64,000 nucleotides of DNA from Linanthus parryae. Its lineage: Eukaryota > Streptophyta > Magnoliopsida > Ericales > Polemoniaceae. Within the stretch, counting starts at the first letter, position 1, and every line of letters starts with the position of its first letter. Below are positions 21,456 through 31,958 of the stretch, piece after piece. The translations under genes were made by a program, and so were the position numbers. The notes under the pieces were generated by a model. It saw only the letters and a program-made list of their open reading frames with translations. It was not told the origin of the DNA and ran no database searches. The stretch is taken from assembly GCA_023055425.1 (NCBI GenBank), contig JALGPY010000008.1, positions 21,301,359 to 21,365,358 on the forward strand, written 5' to 3'.

Positions 21456-21830
21456 CTGTGCGCTATCCACAAAAGCTTTTGACTATTGACAAATCTTCTC
21501 ACTGTTCATTACTCTCATGGCTCGGTTCTTGGCTCAACTTTTGATCTTTTTCCTATGTATCTCTCTTTCAAACTCTAGCCATATTCTTATGCCTTGAGTT
21601 TGAGGGAGATATTAGAGAATGTATGATCAGGCATATGGGTGTGCCACATCAGACATGAGATGTCACATCAGACACAACCACATCAGACATCACAGATTCT
21701 CCCGGCCTTCGCAACCATCTTGGCCTTCTTTCCACCCCCGCTTTCACAACCGCCCGCTTTGGCCTTCTACGCCGCAGCTCTTCTTTCTTCTTGCAAACGC
21801 ATTATTTGGCACGTTGAGTTTGAGAAGGGG

Positions 21831-22032
21831 TGTTGGAGATATTAATTTAATATCTGAATATTTAGTAATAATTTATTTATGATTATAGTTGATCGATTTG
21901 ATACCGTTTCCTAGTTTAGGCTTCTTGGTCTCCACGTTATGTTAGGTTCAAGTTTGCCAATATAAAGGCCCCCGTGGTACATATTCTACATACAATTTGA
22001 TAATATATTCCAGAAATCTAACGAGATCAACA
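21831..22032 (+). repeat. Probable 3' LTR of a truncated copia element
   Basis: A TGTTGGAGATATT...GAGATCAACA block of 202 bp with TG...CA ends and short inverted termini (TGTTG/CAACA). It is preceded by a purine tract (GAGTTTGAGAAGGGG). No internal coding region remains upstream. A similar purine tract, GAGTTTGAGGGAG, lies at about 21599 and may mark another element end. Confidence 0.55.
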
Positions 22033-22791
22033 CTCTTCAATAGGGTCTTACAATAAGGATCAAATCCATATTATACAAAGAAGACCATGTTTTTAGATGG
22101 TCAATTGGTAATGGCAAATCTGTTAACATCTGGGAGGATCCTTGGATACCAAGAGAGGGTAATTTCAAAGCTTAGTCTAAAAATCCCCAAGATGGCAGAT
22201 TTTCTAAGTTGGCAGACATCATTGATATTTCAGCTAGACAATTGAGAGTTGATATTCTTAAATCTCTATTTGGTCAGGATGAAGCAAGACATATTTTATC
22301 AATCTCTCTTGGTTCTGATTTACGTGAGGACAAGAAGATTTGGCATTATTCAAATGATGGAGATATCACAGCAAAAGCAGTGTACAAATGGTTGATTTTA
22401 AGAGAAAGATTGAAAGCCATCCCTGGTTCTGGAGATGCCATTTATAAGGTTGGGAGTGGTAGTAACAGTCAAATTTGGAGCAGTATTTGGTCTTTGATTG
22501 TGCAGCCCCAGAGTAAAATTTTTTATGTGGAAACTCTTAAGTGGTAATGTTGCAGTTTCTGCTGCACTTAAAAGAAGGGGTTATTTGAAGATCTCTGAAG
22601 TTTGTACTGCTTGTGGAGATGATCTGGAGAGTGATCTTCATGCTATAGTTGACTGTACTACAGCCAAACAGGTCTGGATTCTGTCCCCTTTCAGGTGTAT
22701 CCCTGAAATTTCTAATCCAGTCTCAATCCAAGTTTGGTGGAACAAAATTCTTGATCTTCATGCAGATTTGGATAATAGAAAGATTGCTTGG

Positions 22792-22917
22792 TGTGGAAGG
22801 TGAATTAACTGAATGAATTAATCAAATCAGCATTCTCGACATTACATAGATATACTAAGTACTATGTTTTGCCCTAAGGGCAATAGTGCAAATACTTGAA
22901 ACTATGGGTGTCCTACA
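22792..22917 (-). repeat. Copia-2 3' LTR
   Basis: 126 bp. Its outermost few bases (TGTGGAAGG) differ from the other copy's TGAAGG. The preceding purine tract is degenerate. Confidence 0.85.
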
Positions 22918-25900
22918 CGCACCCGCAAGATGGATGACCGGGAGTGAACTCCAATCTTGGACCGGGATGGCAAGAATAAGGTGCGGGAGAGTGCTTTTTT
23001 GAGACAGTGCGCTAATTGATCGGACGACGAGACACTTGAAATGCGAAGTTGGCCTGCCCGAACTTGTTCACGCACGAAATGAAAATCAAGTGCAATGTGC
23101 TTCATTTTGGAGTGAAACACCGGATTAGAGCAGACATATGTCGCACCAACATTGTCATAGTAGATAACCAGAGCAGAGGTACTCTGAATGCCAAGCTCAG
23201 ACATAAGAGAAAACAACCAGCGAACCTCAGCAGTAGTAGTAGCAACAACCCGGTATTCTGCTTCAGTGGAGGAGCGGACAACGGTGCGTTGTTTGCGAGA
23301 ACACCAGGAGATAGGAGAACCACTAAGATAAATAAGAAAGCCAGAAGTTGAGCAATAATAATCACGATTAGCAGCCCAGTCAGCATCTGAGAAAGCATAC
23401 AAGGTACAGGGTCCGCGACGAAGTAGAACACCCATATCAAGAGTTCCCTGGATATAGCGTAAGAGACGCTTGACAGCATTCCAGTGAACGGTAGTGTGTC
23501 GGTGCATGAAATGAGAGAGCTTGTTGACGGAAAAAGAAATGTATGGACGAGTGAGTAGGAGGTACTGCAGACTTCCCACGGCTATGCGATATTCACGCGC
23601 ATCGGAAAGCTGGGTTCCCCCAGTGATCGTGAGGGGGGTGGAGGTGTCCAACGGAGTTTGAACTGAGTTGGCTGAGGACATTCCCAAGCGCGATAATAAG
23701 TCTTGAATGTACTTTTGTTGAGAAATAAGTAGGCCATCTGGATGTGGAAGAACCTCAACCCCAAGAAAGTAGGAAAGATTACCAAGATCCATGAGTGTGA
23801 ATCTACTGGATAAAACATCAATGAAGCGTTGCACAACAGAGGAGTCAGACCCTGTAATGATTATGTCATCCACTTAGACAAGCAGATATAATGTAACACA
23901 ACCCTGACGAAATATTAATAGGGAGGTATCGGCACGAGAGTTGACGAAACCCTGCTGAACAAGGAAAGATCGCAACTCCTCATACCAGGCACGTGGAGCT
24001 TGTTTGAGACCATATATCGCCTTTCGGAGCTTGCACACATGATCTGGAAAATTCTGATTAATGAAACCCGGTGGTTGTGCCATAAATACATCCTCATGTA
24101 AAGTGCCCTGCAAGAAAGCATTATTAATGTCAAGCTGTTTCAGGGACCATCCCTGACTGATTTAAAGTGTGAGAATGAGACGAATGGTGGATGGTTTAAT
24201 CACAGGGCTAAATGTGTCATGATAATCAATGCCCGGGCGCTGATGAAAGCCCTTAGCCACTAGTCGGGCTTTGTACCGGTCAACAGAGCCATCATGTTGG
24301 TATTTTGTCCGAAAAACCCACTTACACCCAACAAGATTCTGATGGGGAGACGGAGGTACCAAGTCCCAAGTCTGGTTCCTCAGTAGGGCATCAAACTCAG
24401 TTGCCATAGCAGTTCGCCACTGAGGATGCCGAAGAGCCTGAGTGACAGTAGTCGGTTCGGTGTCCGAGGAGGAAGAGGTAGCTCGGCAGTCAATGAGTAT
24501 TTGGTGGGACGAGAGGGAAGCTTCCTATCCTTAGAACGGGTTACCATAGAATGGGTGGGAGGGGGAGGAGCTGGTGGGGATGTGGGAGGGCGAGGTCTGC
24601 GAGTGAAGTGTTGCGGAAAGGGTGCAACTAGACCACGAGATGTAGGAGCATGAGGCGTAGGTGTTGGGGGCGATGCCAGAGGCGCATGTGTCATTGGCGG
24701 AGCCGAAGCTGGACCTGGGGATGGAGAGGGAATGAAAGTTGTTGTAGGACCAATCCAGTGAGAAAGAAAATCGGACAGAGAGGAAAAGGAGGAAGATGTG
24801 GGCTGATACGAGAACGGAAAATAAGATTCGTCAAAATGAACGTGACGAGACACGTAGATGCGATGAGAATCGGGCTCGAGGCATAGGTAGGCACTCTGAG
24901 TGAGCGAATAACCTAGGAAGACACAGGGAAGTGAGCGATCATCCAATATATGAGAGGAGTAGGGGCGAAGCCAGGGGTAGCAGCGACAACCAAAAACACG
25001 GAGTTTGGTGTAGTTGGGTTTGTGGCCGAAGATGAGCTCAAAGGGAGAGCGCATTTTGAGAGAGCGGGTGGGAAGACGATTAATGAGATAAACAGCGGTG
25101 GCAAAAGCATGAGGCCAATAGAGAGCCGGCTTCGAGGCATGATGGAGAAGGGCGAGCCCAGTCTCCACGACATGGCGGTGACGCCGTTCAACATACCCAT
25201 TATGTTCAGGGGTATGGGGTGGGGTGGTAAGATGAGAGATGCCGTTTAAAGAAAGGTAATCGCGAAGTGTGATATACTCCGTGCCATTATCCGAATAGAG
25301 AGTGGTGATGGTTAGGGAGAAGTATTTTTCAACTGTAGTGCGAAAACGAACAAAGATGTCCGAGAGTTGAGACTTGCGCTGCATAGGATATAGCCATATG
25401 TACTTGGAGAAAAATAATCAATAAAGACGACGTAGTATTTCGATCCATCATGAGAAAGAACAGGAGACGTCCATACATCAGAAAAAATAAGTTCAAGCAG
25501 TCGAGTAGACCGAAGACTAGAGTCATGGAAAGGTAATTTATGACTCTTCGTGCAGTTGTATGCGTTACAGGAAAAGGACTCTGAAGAGCTATTAATTGGA
25601 AGAGATGACTGGGAACACTACTGCGCGACAGATGGGCCAGCTGGATGACCGAGACGATGATGCCAGGAACTAAAGGAAGGACGAGACTCAGAGACGAAGG
25701 CCGTTGGCGAAGAGATAAACGAAGAAGCTGGCCACTCATAGATGCCATCTTTAAGTGGACCAGTGAGTAGAGGCGCCCCTGTAGTTCGATCTTTCAGGAC
25801 AAAACCAGAAGATGAGAACTCAGCAATAAGATTATGGGAAGTACAAAGTTGAGAGACAGATATAAGGTTACGCTTAATAGAGGGAACACAAAGGACATTA

Positions 25901-26454
25901 GAAAGATTAAAAGTTTGAGAGGAGGAAGGGAGGGACACCGAACCAGTATGTGTGATGGGCAGGCCTGTGCCATCACCAATCGTGACATCATCTGACTGAG
26001 AGTACGGCTGGTGCAGAGACAAAGTCTCCAGGTCTGCAGTAATATGGTGGGTGGCACCACTATCAAGAAGCCAAGACGGAGGCTGTGGTGATGCCTTAGA
26101 TGCGGTTACAACATGTGCTCTCGGCTGCCACAGAGCAGTCCTAGATGATGAGGGTTGAGAACCTGAATCAGCATTCTGACCATAGGGAGGAGCCCCAAAT
26201 TGTAGAAGAATCCAGCCAAACTGTGGGCACTGCCTGATGCGATGTCCATGAACTCCACACCCTTGACAGCGGCCTAGGTACGGGCGTGTGGGCGCCTGCT
26301 GAGAGGGAGCCGAGGGCCAAGTGGGGGGTTGTCCTAGTACGGATGCAGAGCCAGGAGGGAAATATTGTGCTGCTTTAGGGTGATGATACATGAAGGTGGT
26401 TTGCACTCCTTTTACAGCAAGTGTATACCTCCAATTATATAATGGTGAGAGCAA
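22902..26454 (-). pseudogene. Copia-2 gag-pol remnant
   Basis: Reading right to left in several frames: a gag tail with knuckle CQGCGVHGHRIRQC; protease WLLDSGATHHIT; integrase SWHHRLGHPAGP; integrase core (ILYSDNGTEY-like, then PEHNGYVERRHRH); reverse transcriptase (CKWVFRTKYQHDGSVDRYKA, KAIYGLKQAPRAWY); and RNase H (AFSDADWAANRD, VVRSSTEAEYR). Frames break at about 25618, 25384, 24160 and 23874. The last break turns the tyrosine of the YVDD catalytic motif into a stop (TAA). The gag core is missing: 26460-27038 holds unrelated, non-gag sequence. It cannot be autonomous. Confidence 0.9.
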
Positions 26455-27050
26455 GATTTGGGGATGAGAAGAGCACCCTCTTGGACCAACACTATCTCTT
26501 CACGATCATCATCGTCAGACCAACAACAGAGGTAATACAGGGCACTTGATTTCTGTGGGTCAATTCTTCTAATAAAAACAAAAACACCATAAGAGAATCT
26601 TCATACAGTGGATCGCACAAAGGAGAAAAACCACCATTTGTGGGTCTGAATTTTTCTCTCAACGTCTGATGAATTTAATTTGTCTCTCGCTTGGGAATGG
26701 AGGTGTGGGTTGCTATAGCAGCAAGCCAGCAACTGGTTCTGATTATGTAGCAAAGCACTGGAGAAATCTTGCAAAAGATAAAGATTGTGCTCCAGAGCTA
26801 AGGACCGACGATCTGTGCTACAGTGTAGAGCAGCACCCAATTAGAAGAATCCATAGAAGATAGCGGCGATCTGGAAACCGAGCAGCGGCTGATTGAAGAT
26901 AGCAGAGATTTGGGCGGCGCTGGCGTTGGGGTTCGACGCGAAGAGTCAACACCAGAAGGGTTCACCAGGCAGGGGATTGTGTTGGTGGCCGACGAAGTAG
27001 CAACGACGGTTTTTGGTTCTTCTGACGGGATCGAGAATGCTCTGATACCA

Positions 27051-27173
27051 TGAAGGTGAATTAACTGAATGAATTAATCAAATCAGCATTCTCGACATTA
27101 TAGAGATATACTAAGTACTATGTTTTTCCCTAAGGGCAATAGTGCAAATACTTGAAACTATGGGTGTCCTACA
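27051..27173 (-). repeat. Copia-2 5' LTR
   Basis: 123 bp, directly adjacent to the primer binding site at 27039-27050. Confidence 0.85.
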
Positions 27174-27266
27174 CTTGGCCTTATAGCTCAGATCTGTTGG
27201 GAGATATGGAAATCCAGATGTGACTTTATTGAAATTTCACAACCAGTTCAGATCTAAAGAATTAAA

Positions 27267-27479
27267 CGCAGAAAGTAGGACATGATCGAGAGAAGAACGG
27301 TAGAGGAAAAGGGGATCTGGAATTCTACATCGTTTCTTATTGCTTATCTGAAGGAGTACATATGCCTTTATATAGGCTAATCACAAACTAACTGATTTAT
27401 TAACACTAATAAAAGAAAACAAAACAAAACTACGTCGTACCGTACATATGCTATCTCTAATAGACTTCTTGATAGCAAG
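27267..27479 (-). mobile_element. Short LTR-like insertion inside LINE-1
   Basis: About 213 bp inserted between two copies of ATTAAA (27261-27266 and 27480-27485). The LINE reading frame resumes in phase after it (...IKWSPQQIL). On the minus strand it contains CCTATATAAAGGCATATG, a TATA box, followed by a CT-rich leader, as in LTRs. Ends are not TG...CA, so the solo-LTR interpretation is tentative. Confidence 0.45.
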
Positions 27480-27776
27480 ATTAAATGGAGTCCACAACAA
27501 ATTCTAGCAAAAGTTGTGTACAAATTCTATGAATTTTATGACAGGAAGATGGCTAAACAAAAGTCCTCAGTCAAATCACCTGCTATGGAGTTGCCAGATC
27601 AAAGTAATGTTGATGTGGTCTTTTTTTACGATGCTGCAGTGGATGGTTATAAAAGAGGTGGAGGTCTGAAAATTGTTGTATTTTGCAATGGCACCATAAT
27701 TTCTGAACTGAACTTTCCAATTCCCTATATTTGCAACCCTCTAGTGTTAGAAGGATTGGCCATTAGAATGGCACTA

Positions 27777-29268
27777 AGTGAGCATCCTTAACGATAGATG
27801 GATCCCGGGACTAAGTGAGCCTCTTTCAAGGATGTTCGGCTCTAACCTTATCAGCCCTGAAGTCAGAGTGAAAGACTGGATCGATGCTAGGGATAACAAA
27901 CAGTGCTGGAAATTGCATATCATCAGATTGTTTGTCCCGGATTTCATTGCTTTCAGAATTATGGCTATCCAACTCCCTGATTTACCGGAGAACGACTTTG
28001 ATATGGCCATTTACAAGATCAGGTACTTACACCACTAAGTCGGGCTACAACTTCCATAGCGAGGCTAGCAACCCAATCCTCCTTTCTGGTGGGTATTTCC
28101 TTTCAGATCAATGGCCTCAATTACAAAATGGGAACTGGGGGAAGATTTGGGGTTTAAAGATCCCTGAAAAATGGAATTCCTTTCTCTGGAAATGTGCACA
28201 CCAAAAACTTCCTACCAGGTCTCTCCTAAGTCGCAGGCTCGGCTTGTTCTCATATAACTGCCCCATCTGCAACAATCAAGAGGAAACCATGGATCACCTT
28301 TTCTTCGGTTGTCCTAGCGTCTCCCCCCTTTAGGGGAACACAACCAACCCCCACGCTCTTGGAACCTCCTTTGAGGATAAACTTTGGAAGCTCATTCCTT
28401 CAAATAACATACATGCTATCTATACGCTCTGGAGCATTTGGAGGGAAAGATGCGAAGTTGTTTTCAAAAGCAAATCTTTCTCCACCGATGCTATTTGTGC
28501 TATCATGGAAAATGAGAGATTATTCCTTGCGGGCTCTAACTGTTCCACGCATACACATGCAGCCCCCACCCCTCAAGAACCCAACTCTATTTTCATCACA
28601 AATAATAACGTTGGTATCCCTCATCCCCATCCAAAGGATATCTTTGTGGACAGAGCCTGGAAAGTTAATTCTTTCTTTGCTAGTTTTGGAGTGCATACCC
28701 TTGGAGCGGATGGATCAAATTGGATCATTGGAAGAAAATGTGTGGCTTCCAGCCCCCAACAAGCGGAACTCATCGCTATTGAGCATGCTATTAATTTTGC
28801 GGTTCATCATGGTATTATGAGTATTAATATTAACACTGACTGTGCTTCTATCTTACCCATTCTTCAGGGAACTTCCAGCCCCCCTTTTTAGGATGAGCCG
28901 ATCATTGGAAGGATTTGGAATGCTTTAAAGTCTTTAAGATTTTGCAGCGTCTCAAAAGTTCATCGTCAAGTGGTTGCTTTAGCTCACAAGGCAGCCAAGA
29001 GTGCTCTTCTTGATAATCATCCTATGTAATGTGTTGTTGTTGTCTTTATCTTCTAGTGGTAGTGTTGTTTCTTTATGTCTTTTCCTTTGTAGTTGTTAGG
29101 GTTTCATGTTGTCAGTTTCCCTGTATCTGTTGTGTAGTTGTCTTTGGTAGCTTGTTGGTGTTGTGGTGTATTGTTGTCCTCTTTTGTAAGAGCTAGTGTC
29201 TCTTTGGACTGTGTCCCTTGTACTTAGATGTTTTATGTTCTATGCTATGTTGACCTTCTCATAAAAAA
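27777..29268 (+). mobile_element. LINE-2: 5'-truncated LINE inserted in LINE-1
   Basis: Flanked by a perfect 10-bp duplication AATGGCACTA (27767-27776 and 29269-29278), with an AT-AAAAAAA tail before the right copy. It encodes, with frameshifts, the LINE tail: LNDRWIPGLSEPLSRMF, KIPEKWNSFLWKCAHQKLP, zf-RVT CPICNNQEETMDHLFFGC, and an RNase H-like end (QQAELIAIEHAINFAVHHG). It interrupts the RNase H-like domain of LINE-1 and must be younger than it. Confidence 0.9.
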
Positions 29269-29763
29269 AATGGCACTATTGATAGCAGCAGAGAAGAACT
29301 TCAAGAAGATCATGATTTGCTCAAATTCCAAACTGGCTATTGATTTTCTAAATGCCAATGATGGCAGATGTTGTATTGATGCTCTTAATGTCCTTTCTGA
29401 TTGTAAACTTTTGGCATCATCCTTTGAGGTATGTTTTTTCTTTTTTGTTAGAAGGGAGCTGAATTGGTCTGCTCATTTCTGTGCTAAAAGAGCAGTCAAT
29501 TCGTTGGTTGTATGATCTTCTTGATCTCTCTTTTGGCTGTGATAGCCTTTTAATGGAATTGCTTAAGTTTGTTCTTTAAAAAAAATCGAGGCTTACAATC
29601 ACTAAAAGGACATGAGGTTCGCCGGTAAACTACACCGGAAAATAAACACCTTCATGGGTAAGAAAAAAGACCATAGATTCTCTCTAAGCACAGGTTCTCA
29701 ATAATGATATGTTCACGCCTCTTCATTAGGCGTGACAATCCCAAGACAGTCAATTTCATATTT

Positions 29764-30896
29764 TTTTTCAGCATGCAACGAAAGATTTCATTAGATAAAA
29801 TACGATTACAAAGAGAAGAGGGGCATACCCCTCAGATTACAAAGAAAAACCTGCATTAACAAGCCTAAGCCTCATAAACATACTGGAATCCAAGTAGGTC
29901 ATGCTCAAGGGCACCCACATAACAAACCCAAATCAAACAAATCTGGCCCAACGGACATCAAGAGCCTCCTATGCCAAACCTAACTAACAGACCAACTCAA
30001 ACAGCCCAAGGGACCCAGGCCCAATAAGTGATGACAAGTAAAGCCCAAAAAACAAACCAAGCCCAACTAGACAGAACAAACCCTAGATCTAGAACGGCGG
30101 CAAACAGCTAGCGGTGGGCGGCGGGCAGCGGAGCACGGACAACGGCGGGTCGGCGGCGGAGGCGGCGGACGAGCATCCCCTCACATCATCTCTATCCCAG
30201 GGGGGAGGGGGGAGGAGGTCCCGTGCTGCTCCGGTCAAATGGAGGCCGTGGTCTCCCCAAACCGGTGCAAATGACCGGGGGGAGGGGGAGGGGGGAAGAG
30301 CAGCGACAACCTTTGAGGGCGCAGCAGCGGGAACCACCGGGGGAACCTGGGGAGGGAAGAGGAGGGGGGGGAAAGGTGGAAGCAGGGGCGACGGCGCCGG
30401 AGGCGGAGCGGCTGGAGCAGCGGCAGCAGGCGGCTTGGCGAGCAGATCTGGCACGGAGGGGCTGGCCACGGCAGAGGGGCGGCGCATCAGTCGGATCTGG
30501 GGACTGAGTGACTGTTGGCGGCGGCTGGCTAGGCACTGGGGCGGCGGGGTAGTTGGAATGCCGTTGGAGAACACTCTGACCACAGGGGAGAGGGAAAAGC
30601 AAGTCGAAGAGGAGAGACTCGACTTCGGCTACCGGAAACCCGGCAAATGCACCAGAGGAGATGAAACACGCCGGTCGGAAACTTCCATTGAATCCGGCGA
30701 CTGGGAGAGGATTTCGAGATGAAGAGGCGCAGGCCGGCAGGGGTCAAAGAACAGGCGAGAGTGGGGGTGGAGGTTTCCCGGCGGCGACTCCTCCATTACA
30801 GAGTCGCCGCCGGTGGGGGAGGGGGGCTTCGTGCGGCGGCTAGGGTTGAGACGCAGAGAGCGTTTTAGAGAGAGAATGTGCACTAAAGAATTTGGT
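29764..30896 (-). mobile_element. LINE-3: minus-strand LINE copy with internal deletion
   Basis: Bounded by a 14-bp duplication TCAATTTCATATTT at 29750-29763 and 30897-30910, with the poly-A tail (T run) at the left. The right end on the minus strand looks like a plant LINE 5' end: a CTCTCTGCG leader, CAACCCTAGCCGCC, then MEESPPGN and proline/alanine-rich ORF1 sequence. The left part is 3'-end-like, close to TAATGAAATCTTTCG before the tail. Most of ORF1 and all of ORF2 are missing. Open frames in both strands here are GC-rich fragments. Confidence 0.7.
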
Positions 30897-31608
30897 TCAA
30901 TTTCATATTTCATTTGACTGACAATGCAAGCAAAACCAAATTGAACAAAATGGCAAAAGAAGAGAACATAATAGGATTATTTGTTGCAGTATACAAGTCA
31001 TATATAACACGAGCAAAATAACGTTTATACATGTAACACACGATTTTTAACCACTTTTACTTTTATGATATGATTAATAACCGTGAAAAAAGTCTCATAA
31101 TCTCCAAAACCACGTTTTTAGCAAAAAATGGAATCCGAAGCAATAGCAATGATCTATCCGCAATCCATACAAATATCAGGGTGCATAAAGTTAAAGGAGC
31201 GACAAAAAGTTGTTACCTGCACTGTGATCTTATACAGAGAAGGCGACGCTTTTATCAAGGCCTTGTACCAGATGAGGCAATATCCTCTAGGTCGAATAAA
31301 TATTAGCTTCAGATGCTTGAGTTTGGTAAATTCAGGAAACACAGCCCATTTCATTATTTTCTGCCTCAAGAAGCAGACTATCACGGCTCACGACAAGATA
31401 TGGAAAAGAAAAAGACGAAAACATATAGAACGAAAAAGTTAGCTAAAAAAACCCAAAACTAGTTTGCTTACTAACCTCATTTGCACACGCTTCATACGTC
31501 AGAGTTTCAAGTTGAGAAACAAATGAGCTTAGCTCCTCGCGAAGAGTGTAATGTATTTCTTCTGCGAAATGGTCCTGAATTGATAACTCAGAGAGCTTGG
31601 GAACATAT

Positions 31609-31945
31609 TGTTAAAAGACTGCTGTTGTCATTTCCAAAACTTCCAGAGGTCATTCCAGAATTAACAAGAGTCAAGCCTACAATTGATATTTTGCAGAGAC
31701 TTCAATACAACTCAGTCATCACTGCATGTTGCCTTGTGGCATTACTTAACTCTAGAAGGACTGTATTGCAATATAGAAGAACTCAAACGGGTAGATTCTC
31801 ACCCGTTACAATTCACAGTATTTATTCTTCCTCTGAATCAATGAACCCTAGCTTTGACGACTCATTTCCCTTTCTGTCATTCTCTGCATCTTTGATTTAC
31901 ATTCTCTGTATTCATCAAACCCTAGAAATTATGGGTTTGCTTTCA
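31609..31945 (+). repeat. Copia-3 5' LTR
   Basis: TGTTAAAAGACTG...TTGCTTTCA, 337 bp, followed at 31946 by the primer site TGGTATCAGAGC. Confidence 0.95.
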
Positions 31946-31958
31946 TGGTATCAGAGCC

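Larger units (their letters stand above)
22792..27173 (-). mobile_element. Copia-2: degenerate minus-strand Ty1-copia element
   Basis: It splits LINE-1. The LTRs (22792-22917 and 27051-27173) read TGTAGGACACC...CACCTTCA on the minus strand. They are flanked by a CTTGG duplication at 22787-22791 and 27174-27178. The primer site, complement of GCTCTGATACCA, lies at 27039-27050. LTRs differ at several positions, so it is older than Copia-1. Confidence 0.9.
22055..29588 (+). mobile_element. LINE-1: 5'-truncated plant LINE interrupted by three later insertions
   Basis: Surviving pieces are 22055-22791, 27179-27266, 27480-27776 and 29279-29588. They encode the end of the LINE polyprotein: RWSIGNGKSVNIWEDPWIP, the zinc-finger-like zf-RVT region (CTACGDDLESDLHAIVDC), ICWEIWKSRC, then an RNase H-like domain (AIRMAL joined across the last insertion to LIAAEKNFKKIMICSN). 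It ends in an A-rich tail (TTTAAAAAAAA at about 29580). CTTACAAT precedes the 5' junction and recurs just after the tail, a decayed target duplication. Stops and one frameshift show it is inactive. LINEs move by target-primed reverse transcription. Confidence 0.8.

Noticed and set aside
22492..22803. Separate gene at 22498-22803
   Set aside because: It is the zf-RVT part of LINE-1 in a shifted frame, ending where Copia-2 inserts.
30089..30722. Pair of long overlapping frames (164 codons minus, 202 codons plus) as host genes
   Set aside because: Both are GC-rich low-complexity frames inside a retroposon bounded by a 14-bp duplication. The minus one is best read as LINE ORF1-like remnant.
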